From positions 62,001-126,000 of the forward strand of contig CBDAQM010000002.1 of assembly GCA_965199095.1 (NCBI GenBank): a DNA stretch of 64,000 nt, given 5' to 3'. The translations under genes were made by a program, and so were the position numbers. The notes under the pieces are model-generated. The model was given only the letters and a program-made list of their open reading frames with translations, was not told the DNA's origin and searched no databases. This DNA is from LMUY01 sp965199095 (GTDB taxonomy: Bacteria; Pseudomonadota; Alphaproteobacteria; Acetobacterales; Acetobacteraceae). Of this stretch, positions 36,187 to 44,912 are shown piece by piece; within the stretch, counting starts at the first letter, position 1; every line of letters starts with the position of its first letter.

Positions 36187-37716
36187 TCAGACGAAGCTGG
36201 TGTCCTCCAGGGTCGTGCCCGACAGGAAGGTCAGCGCCCCCGGCATGTTGGCGAAGCCCTGGACGGACCGCGCCATGGCGTAGCCTTGCGAACGCCATGC
36301 CAGGAACGCCGCCGGCACCTGCTCCACCGCTTCGCGCTGCACGTCCAGGTAGATCGCCCGCCGCTTGGCCTCGTCGAACTCGGATCGCCCCGCGGCGAAG
36401 AGCTGGGTCAGCTTCGGCAAAGGCAAGTCGTAGCTGCGCGAGGCGCTCGGCCCCAATGACGAATCCAGCAGGCCGGCCAGGCCGTCCGGGTCATTCCCGT
36501 CGGAGGTCGTGCCGCCGACGGCGAACTCGTACTGGCCGCGGTTGCCCAGCGCCACGCGGGTGGCCCAATCCGGCAGGGCCAACTGCGCCTGGATGCCGAT
36601 GGCGGCGAGATGCTGCTGCATCAGCACGGCGGTGTCCTTATGCATGCCGTACTGCGCGGTCGCCAGCAGCGTGCAACTGAACCCGTCGGGCTTGCCGGCG
36701 GCGACCAGCAACTGCTTGGCCTTGGCCGGGTCGAAGGTCCAGGCATGGGCCAGCGTCTCGTCGTAGAACGGGCTGTCGGCGATGATCGGCAGGCCCTCCA
36801 GCGGCGCGCCGCGGCCGAAGAACACCGACTTGACGATCTCCTCCCGGTTCACCGCATGCGCCACGGCCAGGCGCACGCGCGGGTCGGTGAAGGGACCCTG
36901 GGCGCCGTTGAAGGTGACGTACATGAAAGGACCGTTCGTGGTCTCCAGCTTGAGCTTAGGATCAGCCTCAATCGAGGCCATCGACTGCCACGGCACGTAT
37001 TCGATCAGGTCGACGTCGCCGGATTGCAACGCCGCCACCCGCGCCGTCTCGTCGGCATAGACGATCACGTCGACCGCCTGGAGCTTGGGCAGGCCCGGGC
37101 GGTAGAACTTGTCGAACGCGACCAGGTTCAGCGAGGCGCCGCGCTCCTGCGACTGCAGCACGAACGGGCCGCAGCCAACGCCGTTGCCGGCGCGGTCCAG
37201 CGTGCCTTTCGCCACGATCGGCATCTCGTAGGCGGCGAGCCAGATCGGTAGCGTGACGGTGGGCTGCTTCATGATGATGCGCACGGTCTTCGGGTCCGGC
37301 GTCTCGACCCGGTCGACGCCCTGGAACTGGCCGCGCATGTAGGCGGTGGATTTGTCGCCCGCCACCTGCTCCAGCGTCCACTTCACGTCGTCGGCGGCGA
37401 CGGGATTGCCGTTGTGGAAGCTGGCGTCGCGCAAATGGAACAGCCAGCCGGCATCACCATCCCGCTCCCAATGCTCGGCCAACTCACCCCGGAGCTTGCC
37501 CTTCGCGTCGTACGACATCAGGCCGCGATGCGTCATCAGCGTGATGGTGCCCGCCGCGGTGCCCGCCTGCGCCCAGGGCTGGAAGGACGGCGGGTAGCTG
37601 GACAGGCCGAACCGCAACGGCTTGCCGGGCGACGCCGCGCGGGCCGGGTTGCGCAGGAACGGCAATGCGGATGCCGACAAGCCGGCAGCGAGCAGGGTAC
37701 GGCGGCGGAAATCCAT
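36187..37716 (-). CDS. ABC importer substrate-binding protein, family 5 (peptide/nickel type)
   Basis: A 509-residue periplasmic binding protein. The signal region MDFRRRTLLAAGLSASALPF contains a run of three arginines (Tat-like) and ends near ARAA. The mature protein has the family-5 pattern LRDASFHNGNPVAADDVKWT and GQFQGVDRVETPDPKTVRI. A perfect AGGAGG precedes the ATG by 5 nt and overlaps the hyuB stop (TAG). Family 5 binds peptides, nickel, opines or other amides. Linkage with hyuA/hyuB suggests a cyclic amide or amino-acid derivative; this is inference. Confidence 0.92.
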   Translation of the reverse strand: MDFRRRTLLAAGLSASALPFLRNPARAASPGKPLRFGLSSYPPSFQPWAQAGTAAGTITLMTHRGLMSYDAKGKLRGELAEHWERDGDAGWLFHLRDASFHNGNPVAADDVKWTLEQVAGDKSTAYMRGQFQGVDRVETPDPKTVRIIMKQPTVTLPIWLAAYEMPIVAKGTLDRAGNGVGCGPFVLQSQERGASLNLVAFDKFYRPGLPKLQAVDVIVYADETARVAALQSGDVDLIEYVPWQSMASIEADPKLKLETTNGPFMYVTFNGAQGPFTDPRVRLAVAHAVNREEIVKSVFFGRGAPLEGLPIIADSPFYDETLAHAWTFDPAKAKQLLVAAGKPDGFSCTLLATAQYGMHKDTAVLMQQHLAAIGIQAQLALPDWATRVALGNRGQYEFAVGGTTSDGNDPDGLAGLLDSSLGPSASRSYDLPLPKLTQLFAAGRSEFDEAKRRAIYLDVQREAVEQVPAAFLAWRSQGYAMARSVQGFANMPGALTFLSGTTLEDTSFV

Positions 37717-37725
37717 GGCAGCCTC

Positions 37726-39369
37726 CTAAGATACGAGTTGCGGGTAGATCGTCCGGGCATCCTCGGCCGCGATGCGGCGTTCGGCCACGTCGCGGCGCAC
37801 CGCCTCGGCGTCCCGCTCCTGCGGCGGACCGTAGCCGCCGGCGCCCGGCGTCACGATCTCGACCGTCTCGCCCGCCTGGAGCATGCCGGACCCGAGCTCG
37901 AACGCCGCGACGCCGGGGCCGTAGCCGAAGCTGCCCTTGCCGCCTGGCATGCCGCCCGCCAGCCCCCAGGGTGCGGAGAGCGTGCGCGATCCGGCGAGCC
38001 GCAAGCGGGACGGCAATTCCGCCCGGTAGATCCGTCGCAGCCCCATGCCGCCGCGCTGCCGCCCGGCCCCGCCCGAGCCGTCCACCAGCTCATACCGCAG
38101 TACGGTGAGCGGGTATTCGATCTCGAGCGCCTCCACCGGCAGGTTGCTGGTGTTGGTCATGTGGACGTGCACGCCGTCCAGCCCGTCCTTGTGCGCCCGC
38201 GCGCCGAAGCCGCCGCCGATCGTCTCCAGGTAAATCCAGGTGGCGCCATCCGCCTGGTTGCCGATGAAGCTGGCCACCGTGACGGAGCCGTTGCAGGCGG
38301 CGACCACCCGCTCCGGATCGATCTGCGCCATCGCGCCGTGGATGAGGTCCACCACGCGCTGGCACAGCCCGATACGGCCGTTGACCGCCGCCGGGTGGAC
38401 GCAATTGACGATGCTGCCAGGGCGCGCGGTGACGTGGATCGGCCGCGCCAGCCCGGCGTTGGGCAGCACGGTCGGATCCACCACCGTCTTGACGGCGTAA
38501 TACACCGTGGACAGCAGGGCGGTGTAGACCATGTTCAGCCCGGCCCGGACCTGGTCCGGCGCCTCGAACGCCAGGTGGATTTCATCGGCCTTCACGGTGA
38601 CGGTGCAGGACACGGCGATGTCGCCCGCCATCTCCGGATCGTCAAAGCGGTCGGTGAACCGGTAGGCGCCGTCCGGGATGGCGGCGATCCCGGCGCGCAT
38701 CTTCCGCTCGGCGTAGTCCAGCAGCGCATCCCCGGCGGCCAGCACGGTGTCGCGCCCATATTTTGCGCAGAGTTTGCCGAACCGCTCGACGCCCAGCCGG
38801 TTGGCCGCCATCTGCGCCCGCAAATCGGACAGCCGTTCCCGCGGGACCTGGCAGTTGAGCAGGATCAGCTCCTGCACGTCGGTTTGCAGCACGCCCGCGC
38901 GGTACAGCCGGATCGGCGGGATACGCAGCCCCTCCTGGTAGATGTGGGCGTGGCCGCGGTCGGCGAAATCGGAGTGGTGGGCGGTGTTGACGGCCCAGGC
39001 CACGATGGCGCCGTCGAAGAAGATCGGCTCCGCCAACACGATGTCCGGTAGGTGGGTACCGCCGCCCTCATAGGCATCATTGCCCACGAACACGTCACCG
39101 GGCTGCATCTCCGCCACCGGATGGCGCTTGAGGATATGCGGGATGATGCCGATGAAGGAGCCGAGATGCATCGGGATGTGCTCGGCCTGGCACAACGTGT
39201 CGCCGCGTGTGTTGAACAGCGCGGTGGAGCAGTCCCGCCGCTCCTTGATGTTGGTGGAATAGCTGGCGCGCACCAGCGCCTCCCCCATTTCCTCCGTGAT
39301 GGAGGACAGGGCGCTGCCGATGACTTCGACCGTGATGGGGTCCACGGCGATGTGTAGCGCGGTGTCCAT
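37726..39369 (-). CDS. hyuB: Hydantoinase B/oxoprolinase family protein
   Basis: A 547-residue HyuB-family subunit. HyuA/HyuB pairs hydrolyse N-methylhydantoin, 5-oxoproline or related cyclic amides with ATP, or carboxylate ketones. Typical blocks: VEVIGSALSSITEEMGEALVR at the N-terminus, ERRDCSTALFNTRGD, and DPTVLPNAGLARPIHVTARPGSIVN-like text in the middle (here NAGLARPIHVTARPGSIVN). Near the end GAGGYGPPQERD is the usual C-terminal signature. ATG 39369 overlaps the hyuA stop by one base (TGATG). The longer frame to 39549 is not supported. Confidence 0.93.
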   Translation of the reverse strand: MDTALHIAVDPITVEVIGSALSSITEEMGEALVRASYSTNIKERRDCSTALFNTRGDTLCQAEHIPMHLGSFIGIIPHILKRHPVAEMQPGDVFVGNDAYEGGGTHLPDIVLAEPIFFDGAIVAWAVNTAHHSDFADRGHAHIYQEGLRIPPIRLYRAGVLQTDVQELILLNCQVPRERLSDLRAQMAANRLGVERFGKLCAKYGRDTVLAAGDALLDYAERKMRAGIAAIPDGAYRFTDRFDDPEMAGDIAVSCTVTVKADEIHLAFEAPDQVRAGLNMVYTALLSTVYYAVKTVVDPTVLPNAGLARPIHVTARPGSIVNCVHPAAVNGRIGLCQRVVDLIHGAMAQIDPERVVAACNGSVTVASFIGNQADGATWIYLETIGGGFGARAHKDGLDGVHVHMTNTSNLPVEALEIEYPLTVLRYELVDGSGGAGRQRGGMGLRRIYRAELPSRLRLAGSRTLSAPWGLAGGMPGGKGSFGYGPGVAAFELGSGMLQAGETVEIVTPGAGGYGPPQERDAEAVRRDVAERRIAAEDARTIYPQLVS

Positions 39370-41420
39370 CAGGCGAACTCCAGGATCAGGTTCAGGGTGG
39401 GTTCGACATACGCCGTCATGCCGGGCAGCACGACTGTGGTGGCGTCCATCTGCTCGATGATGGCCGGGCCGGCGAAGCGGTTGCCGGCGCGCAGGCGGTC
39501 GCGGTCGTACAGCGGGCACGGCACGAAGCCGCCCGCCTCCGGCAGCCACACGTCGCGGGCGCCGATCATGGCGGCGTCGGCGGCCTCGCCCTCGTCCGGA
39601 TAGGACCGCAGCGCCGCTTTCTGCACCAAACCGGCGGCCTCCACGCGGAACGTGACCAACTGCACCGCTTCGCCCTCCGCCACGAAGCCGTACATGCGCT
39701 GGTGGGCGGCGGCGAACCCGGCGGCGAGGGTCTGCAACACCGCCTCCGTCACCGGGCCGTCGGGAAGTGCGACCGGCAGTTCATAGTTCTGCCCGGCGTA
39801 GCGCATGTCCACCGTCCGGGTGAGCTGGCGCGCTGGGGCGTCAATGGCGCTGTCCGCGAACCAGCGGTCTGCCTGGGCGTGCAGGGCGGCAAACGCGTCC
39901 TCCATGGCGGATATTGCGGCCGGCGCCAGGGTCAGCAGGCGCGTGGTGGCGAAATCCGCCCTGAGGTCAGTCAGCAGCAGGCCCATGGCGCAGAGGATGC
40001 CGGGCGTGCGCGGCACCAGGATGCGGCTGACCTCCAAATCGGCGGCCAGGCGCGCGGCGTGCAGCGGCCCGGCGCCGCCGAAGGCCACCAGCGTGTAGTC
40101 GCGCGGGTCGTGCCCCCGCTGCACGCTGACGACGCGGATGGCGCGGGCCATGTTCGCCGTCACCACAGCCAGGATGCCCTGCGCCGTTTCCATCAGCCCC
40201 ATGCCGAGTTGGTCCGCCAGGCGTTGGATGGCCTGGCGCGCCAGATCCTGCCGCACCGGCATGCGGCCGCCCAGCAGATGCGTCGGGTTCAGCGTCTGCA
40301 GGACGACGTTGGCGTCCGTCACGGTCGCTTCGGTGTTGCCCTTGTCGTAGCAGACCGGGCCGGGGAACGCGCCCGCCGACCGCGGCCCGACCTTCAGCAG
40401 CCCGCCGCTGTCGACATAGGCAATCGAACCGCCGCCCGCGCCCACGGTGTGGATGTCCAGCATCGGCGCCTTGATCGGGTAGCCGTGCACCGTCGCCTCG
40501 TTGGCCAGGCCGCACACGCCACCCTGGAGCAGCGCCACGTCCGTGCTGGTGCCGCCCATGTCGAAGGTGATCATGTCCGGGTAGCCGGCCAGCCGCCCGA
40601 CCGCCTGCGCCGCCATCACCCCGGTGCTGGGGCCGGACAGCACGGTGCGGACGGGCAGCCGCGCGGCCTGCGCGAAGCCGATCACGCCGCCGTTGGACTG
40701 CGTCAAATAGGGTGCGGTGCGCAGACCGAGGGCGGAGAGGCGCCCGGCCAACCGCTCGATATAGCCGCGCATGACCGGGCCGAGATAGGCGTTCACCACG
40801 GCCGTGCTCATGCGCTCGTATTCGCGGAACTCCGGCGCGACCTCGTGGCTGGTGCAGAGGAAGGCGCCGGGCAGTTCCTCGGCGATGATGCGGCGGGCCG
40901 CCAGCTCGTGCTCGGGCCGCACGAAGCCGTACAGGAAGCAGATGGCGACCGCCTCCACGCCTGCCTCGCGTAGCGCCCGCGCCGCCTCGCGCACCGCCGG
41001 CTCGTCCAGCGCCGTCTCCACCGTGCCGTCGTGGCGGACCCGTTCCGGCACTTCCAGCCGCAGGTCGCGCGCGACGAGCACGGCCGGCTTGTCGGCCTGG
41101 AGGTCGTAGAGGTCCGGACGCTTCTGGCGGCCGATCTCCAGCAGGTCACGGAAGCCGTCCGTGGTGACCAGCCCGGTGCGCGCGCCGCGATGCTGGATCA
41201 GCGCGTTGGTGCCCACCGTGGTGCCGTGGCCGAAGAAGCCGATCTCGCGCGGCGAGGAACCAGCCTGCGCCATGCCCTGCTCCACGCCCTCGCCGATGCC
41301 GCGCGACGGGTCGTCGGGGGTGGACGACACCTTCCACACCACGATCCGTCCGCTGGCTTCGTCGAACATGCAGACGTCGGTGAAGGTGCCGCCGGAATCC
41401 ACGCCCACTCGCCAAGCCAC
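39369..41420 (-). CDS. hyuA: Hydantoinase A/oxoprolinase family protein
   Basis: A 683-residue ATP-binding partner of HyuB. The N-terminus VGVDSGGTFTDVCMF is the phosphate-binding loop of this ASKHA-like family. It is followed by GTTVGTNALIQHRGARTGLV, and a second nucleotide block is TFDMGGTSTDVAL. SVQRGHDPRDYTLVAFGG then GPLHAA is a strong family signature. It is coupled to hyuB. The likely product is an ATP-dependent cyclic amidase; acetone-carboxylase-type chemistry is an alternative for distant members. It lies 51 nt downstream of the opine-dehydrogenase-like gene. Confidence 0.94.
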   Translation of the reverse strand: MAWRVGVDSGGTFTDVCMFDEASGRIVVWKVSSTPDDPSRGIGEGVEQGMAQAGSSPREIGFFGHGTTVGTNALIQHRGARTGLVTTDGFRDLLEIGRQKRPDLYDLQADKPAVLVARDLRLEVPERVRHDGTVETALDEPAVREAARALREAGVEAVAICFLYGFVRPEHELAARRIIAEELPGAFLCTSHEVAPEFREYERMSTAVVNAYLGPVMRGYIERLAGRLSALGLRTAPYLTQSNGGVIGFAQAARLPVRTVLSGPSTGVMAAQAVGRLAGYPDMITFDMGGTSTDVALLQGGVCGLANEATVHGYPIKAPMLDIHTVGAGGGSIAYVDSGGLLKVGPRSAGAFPGPVCYDKGNTEATVTDANVVLQTLNPTHLLGGRMPVRQDLARQAIQRLADQLGMGLMETAQGILAVVTANMARAIRVVSVQRGHDPRDYTLVAFGGAGPLHAARLAADLEVSRILVPRTPGILCAMGLLLTDLRADFATTRLLTLAPAAISAMEDAFAALHAQADRWFADSAIDAPARQLTRTVDMRYAGQNYELPVALPDGPVTEAVLQTLAAGFAAAHQRMYGFVAEGEAVQLVTFRVEAAGLVQKAALRSYPDEGEAADAAMIGARDVWLPEAGGFVPCPLYDRDRLRAGNRFAGPAIIEQMDATTVVLPGMTAYVEPTLNLILEFA

Positions 41421-41471
41421 TCTGCGGTTCCTCCTCTTGTCAGGCGTCGAACAACGATAAGCGGACGGTCG

Positions 41472-42527
41472 TTACAAGCCTCTCCCGCTGGCGGGAGAGG
41501 GAGATTCGGCGGCGAGCGCCTGTTGCAGCGGCCCGAGCGCCGGCAGGATGTTGTTTTCGGCGCGGAAGTCGCGGCCATACAGGGCGGAGAACACGTCGAC
41601 GCCCGCGGTATGCAGCGGCGCCGCCACGCCCGCCATGCCGGCAAGGCACACCGTGGGCCACAGGCCGAACGGCACGTCCTCCGTCACGTAGCGGCTGTCG
41701 AGCGTGGCCGGGCCATTGGGGTCGCCGTCGCGGCTGGCCAGGCTGGCGGCCATCTGCCCCACGGTGTCCCCGACCGCGGCGAAGGACAAGTGGAGGTGCT
41801 CGGCCAGGGTGCGCACGCCGACGCCCAGGGCGCTGGCGAGGGCGAGGCGCTCGTCATCCAGGGCCTGCATCAGGCGGCCGACCGCCTCCGTCGTGTGTGC
41901 GTATTGCTTCCACGACTCGCCCTTCTCCATGCGGGTGAGATTGCAGAGCGCGATGGCCATGTGGCTCTGCGGGTTGACGTTGCTGAGGGCGATGGCCATC
42001 AGGCTCCCGCGGTCCATGAAGCGGTCGCCGAACAGGCCGGTGCACAGCGCCAGCCCTGCAGCGGCCGCGGTCGCCGGCAGCACCGCCAGGTCGACGCGGC
42101 TGCGGATATGGTTGACCCGGACCAGGCCCGGACCCGGCTTGCGGCCGGTGACCAGCGTGGTGCCCCAGACCACGATTGCCGGCGCGCTGCCGTGGCGGGC
42201 GCATTGCGATCGCAGATACAGCGCGCTGAACGACATGTGGGAGCTGACGATCACCGTCTGCCCGCTTTGCAGATGCGGCGCACAGACGTCCATCACGGCG
42301 CGGTGGCCGTAGCCCGGCACCGCGATCACCACGGCCGCCGCGTCCGCCAACGCCGAGGCGCAGTCCGACGCGGCGCCGGGCTGCCATTGACCCTCGATCG
42401 CGCCGGTTGCGCTCACTTGCCCGACGGGTCCGGACGGGGACCACAGCGCCACCGCATGGCCGTCGCGGCACAACAAGGCGGCCATGCCAAGCCCGACCGC
42501 GCCGGCGCCGATGATCGCGACCTTCAT
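41472..42527 (-). CDS. NAD/NADP octopine/nopaline dehydrogenase family protein
   Basis: A 351-residue oxidoreductase. The N-terminal Rossmann fold MKVAIIGAGAVGLGMAALL is followed by the opine-dehydrogenase helical domain (NVNPQSHMAIALCNLTRMEK, with the conserved His of the catalytic region). Opine dehydrogenases reversibly split N-(carboxyalkyl) amino acids into an amino acid and a 2-oxo acid. ATG 42527 begins the conserved fold. The last codons (SPSPASGRGL) are encoded by a dispersed palindrome, so the original C-terminus may have been replaced. It is first in the hyu-ABC run and divergent from an amino acid importer. Confidence 0.85.
   Translation of the reverse strand: MKVAIIGAGAVGLGMAALLCRDGHAVALWSPSGPVGQVSATGAIEGQWQPGAASDCASALADAAAVVIAVPGYGHRAVMDVCAPHLQSGQTVIVSSHMSFSALYLRSQCARHGSAPAIVVWGTTLVTGRKPGPGLVRVNHIRSRVDLAVLPATAAAAGLALCTGLFGDRFMDRGSLMAIALSNVNPQSHMAIALCNLTRMEKGESWKQYAHTTEAVGRLMQALDDERLALASALGVGVRTLAEHLHLSFAAVGDTVGQMAASLASRDGDPNGPATLDSRYVTEDVPFGLWPTVCLAGMAGVAAPLHTAGVDVFSALYGRDFRAENNILPALGPLQQALAAESPSPASGRGL
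41479..41500. repeat. Palindrome at the 3' end of the opine-dehydrogenase-like gene
   Basis: Arms CCTCTCCCGC (41479-41488) and GCGGGAGAGG (41491-41500) are separated by TG. It belongs to the same dispersed class as 32328-32361. It lies inside the last codons of the coding region and could attenuate transcription into hyuA. Confidence 0.75.
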
Positions 42528-42659
42528 TTCACCGCCCGTGAATGCCCTTCGATCGGGCAAAGCTGCCCCGTCGCGCTGGTGGCGGCAATCGTTTTGTTGC
42601 GCCACAACGGCATGCTCGGGCTATGCTGCACCATCCGCGCCAATTTTCAGGAGACCGCC
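42528..42659. promoter_or_regulatory. Divergent control region between the hyu-linked operon and the amino acid importer
   Basis: This 132-nt gap separates two head-to-head operons and must hold both promoters. A strong ribosome site AGGAG (42649-42653) serves the TTG start at 42660. I could not define unambiguous -35/-10 boxes or an operator. Head-to-head placement suggests shared control. Confidence 0.5.
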
Positions 42660-43538
42660 TTGACGCTTGCATCCCTCTGCCGCCGCGCCGCCGTGGTCGC
42701 GGCCGTACTGCTCGCCATGATGCCGACGGGGCATGCGCAGGAGGTGGATTCGGTCATCAAGAAGCTGCAGGCGACCCACACGCTGACAATCGGCTATCGC
42801 GACACGTCGGTGCCGCTGTCATACCTGGACAAGGACAACAAGCCGACCGGCTACGCGGTCGAGCTGTGCCAGGACATCGGCCAGGCGGCGAAGCAAGACC
42901 TGAACTTGCCGGAGATCAAGTTCGCCTACGTGCCCGTCAACATCCAGAACCGGCAGGCGCTGATCGCCAACGGCACCGTGGACATCGTGTGCGACGGCAC
43001 GGTGCGCACCTGGGCACGGTCCAAGCAGGTGGCCTTCACCCCGATCCACTGGGTGTCGGCTGAGCAGTTGCTCGTGCTGAAATCCTCCGGCATCAAGGAT
43101 GTCGCCGACCTCAAGGGCAAAGTGGTCGCCATTGCGACCGGCGGCACCAGCGAGCCGACGGTGAAGCGGCTGATCGAGCAGGACCATCTGGACATCCGGG
43201 TGATGCGGGTGAACGACCATCCCGCCGGCCTGCTCGCGGTGGAGAGCCGCCGGGCGGACGCCTATCTCAGCGACAACGCCGCGTTCTACAGCCTGATCCA
43301 GGCGTCGCATCATCCGGAGAACCTCGCCATCGTCGGGCCGGAGCTGAGCTACCAGCCCGAAGCGCTGATCATCCCGCTGAACAACCCGGGCTTCGCCTGG
43401 ATCGCCGGGCATACCATGTCCGACATGTTCAAGTCCGGCGCCGCGGAGGCGCTGGTCACCAAGTGGTTCGCGCCGTTCGGGGTGGGGGTGAGCCCGAAGC
43501 TGCGCGCCGCGTGGGAGACGTATTCGTTCCCGGAGTAG
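42660..43538 (+). CDS. Polar amino acid ABC importer, periplasmic binding protein (glutamate/aspartate GltI-like)
   Basis: A 292-residue family-3 binding protein. The signal peptide RRAAVVAAVLLAMMPTGHAQ is cleaved after AQ. The mature start HTLTIGYRDTSVPLSYLD, then PTGYAVELCQDI, and the ligand-loop GTVDIVCDGTVRTWAR match the GltI/BztA group, in which CDG-T pairs with acidic amino acids. TTG 42660 is chosen because AGGAG lies 6 nt upstream; the frame is open far upstream, but that part is antisense to the opine dehydrogenase. It is first in a compact four-gene transporter operon. Confidence 0.92.
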   Translation: MTLASLCRRAAVVAAVLLAMMPTGHAQEVDSVIKKLQATHTLTIGYRDTSVPLSYLDKDNKPTGYAVELCQDIGQAAKQDLNLPEIKFAYVPVNIQNRQALIANGTVDIVCDGTVRTWARSKQVAFTPIHWVSAEQLLVLKSSGIKDVADLKGKVVAIATGGTSEPTVKRLIEQDHLDIRVMRVNDHPAGLLAVESRRADAYLSDNAAFYSLIQASHHPENLAIVGPELSYQPEALIIPLNNPGFAWIAGHTMSDMFKSGAAEALVTKWFAPFGVGVSPKLRAAWETYSFPE

Positions 43539-43542
43539 CAGC

Positions 43543-44256
43543 GTGAACTACAACTGGGATTGGGGCATCCTGCTGCAGGCGCCCTATGCCGGGTGGCTGG
43601 TCACCGGCGTGGCATGGACGCTGGCCCTGACGGCGGTGAGCTGGTGCCTGGGCCTGGTCGTGGGGATCGCGGTCGGCGCCGCCCGCACCCTGCCGCTCGG
43701 CCCGGCGCGGGTGTTAGCCGCAGCCTATGTCGAGCTGTTCCGCAACGTGCCGGCGCTGGTGCAATTGTTCCTGTGGTTCTTCGTGTTCCCGGAAGTGGTG
43801 CCGGATCGGATCGGGCTATGGATCAAGCGGGACATGCCGTACCCCGAGTTCAGCACCGCCTGCCTCGCCATCGGGCTGTTCGCCGGCGCCCGCGTGGCGG
43901 AGCAGGTGCGGGCCGGCGTGATGGCGGCCGGCGCGCGGCTGCTGCCGGCCGCGCTGGCCACCGGGCTGCGGCCGTGGCAGGCGTATCGGCTGGTGCTGCT
44001 GCCGACCGCGCTGCGCACGATCCTCGCGCCGCTCACCTCGGAGTTCCTGACGACGTTCAAGCTGTCCGCCATCGCGCTGACCATAGGGGTCCTGGAACTG
44101 ACGGCACAGAGCCAGCGGATCGAGAACGAGACGTTCCACGGGTTCGAGGCGTATACCGCGGCGACCGTGCTATACTTGGTGATCGGGCTCGGCATCACCG
44201 GAGGCATGGCGGTGCTGACGAAACGGATGCGCGGGTCCGTGCCGGCGGGGCGGTAG
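43543..44256 (+). CDS. Amino acid ABC importer permease (GltJ-like)
   Basis: A 237-residue inner-membrane permease of the polar-amino-acid type. GWLVTGVAWTLALTAVSW begins the first membrane segment. AYVELFRNVPALVQLFLWFF is the family signature, and the docking loop is ATGLRPWQAYRLVLLPTALR. The LTAQSQRIENETFHGFEAYT block near the end is typical of glutamate/aspartate GltJ permeases. It follows the binding-protein gene by 4 nt and precedes the second permease by 2 nt. Confidence 0.93.
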   Translation: MNYNWDWGILLQAPYAGWLVTGVAWTLALTAVSWCLGLVVGIAVGAARTLPLGPARVLAAAYVELFRNVPALVQLFLWFFVFPEVVPDRIGLWIKRDMPYPEFSTACLAIGLFAGARVAEQVRAGVMAAGARLLPAALATGLRPWQAYRLVLLPTALRTILAPLTSEFLTTFKLSAIALTIGVLELTAQSQRIENETFHGFEAYTAATVLYLVIGLGITGGMAVLTKRMRGSVPAGR

Positions 44257-44258
44257 CG

Positions 44259-44912
44259 ATGGGGCTCGATCCCGCGGTCATCTGGCAGTCCGCCGGGTTC
44301 CTGGCGCATGGCCTGCTGCTGAGCGCGCTGCTGGTGGCGGTGGGCGTGGGGGGCGGGCTGGCGGCCGGGGCGGTGCTGGCGTTCGCCCGGCTGTCCGGCC
44401 TGCGCATCCTGGCGATCCCGGCGGCCGCCTACGTCACGGTGATGCGGTCGGTGCCGTTGGTGCTGGTGCTGTTCTGGTTCTATTTCATGCTGCCGGTGTG
44501 GACCGGTGTGCCCGTGGGCGCGCTGCCCGCCGCACTCACCGCCTTCGTGCTGTTCGAGGCCGCGTTCTATTGCGAGATCATCCGCGCCGGCATCGCCGCC
44601 GTGCCGCGCGGCCAGGCGATGGCCGCGGCCGCCACCGGGTTGCGGCCGTGGCCGGTGCTCCGCCTCGTCGTGCTGCCGCAGGCGGTCACGGCGATGGGGC
44701 CGCTGCTGGTGAACCAGGTGGTGATCCTGTTCCAGGACACGTCACTGGTCTACGTGGTGGCGCTGCGGGATTTCCTGACTTCGGCCAGCGTGGTCGCCGG
44801 CCGCGACGACCGCCCGGTGGAGCTGTACGGCTTCGTCGCGATCGTGTATTTCGTGATCTGCTTCGCTGGCTCCCAATGGGCGGGCCGCCGGGCGCGGTTG
44901 GCGGCGGTATGA
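44259..44912 (+). CDS. Amino acid ABC importer permease (GltK-like)
   Basis: A 217-residue second permease. It has AAYVTVMRSVPLVLVLFWFY, FEAAFYCEIIRAGIAAVPRG (docking-loop approach) and ATGLRPWPVLRLVVLPQAV, followed by NQVVILFQDTSLVYVVALRD, the GltK-type end. ATG 44259 lies 2 nt after the previous stop. Its stop overlaps the ATPase start (ATGA). With the other permease it forms the heterodimeric channel. Confidence 0.93.
   Translation: MGLDPAVIWQSAGFLAHGLLLSALLVAVGVGGGLAAGAVLAFARLSGLRILAIPAAAYVTVMRSVPLVLVLFWFYFMLPVWTGVPVGALPAALTAFVLFEAAFYCEIIRAGIAAVPRGQAMAAAATGLRPWPVLRLVVLPQAVTAMGPLLVNQVVILFQDTSLVYVVALRDFLTSASVVAGRDDRPVELYGFVAIVYFVICFAGSQWAGRRARLAAV

Noticed and set aside
37414..39051. 545-codon plus-strand frame across the hyuB/binding-protein region
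   Set aside because: Antisense to two well-supported genes; composition is Arg/His/Gln-rich without domains.
41031..42659. Upstream extension of the amino acid binding-protein frame
   Set aside because: Antisense to hyuA and the opine dehydrogenase; the real start with ribosome site and signal peptide is at 42660.
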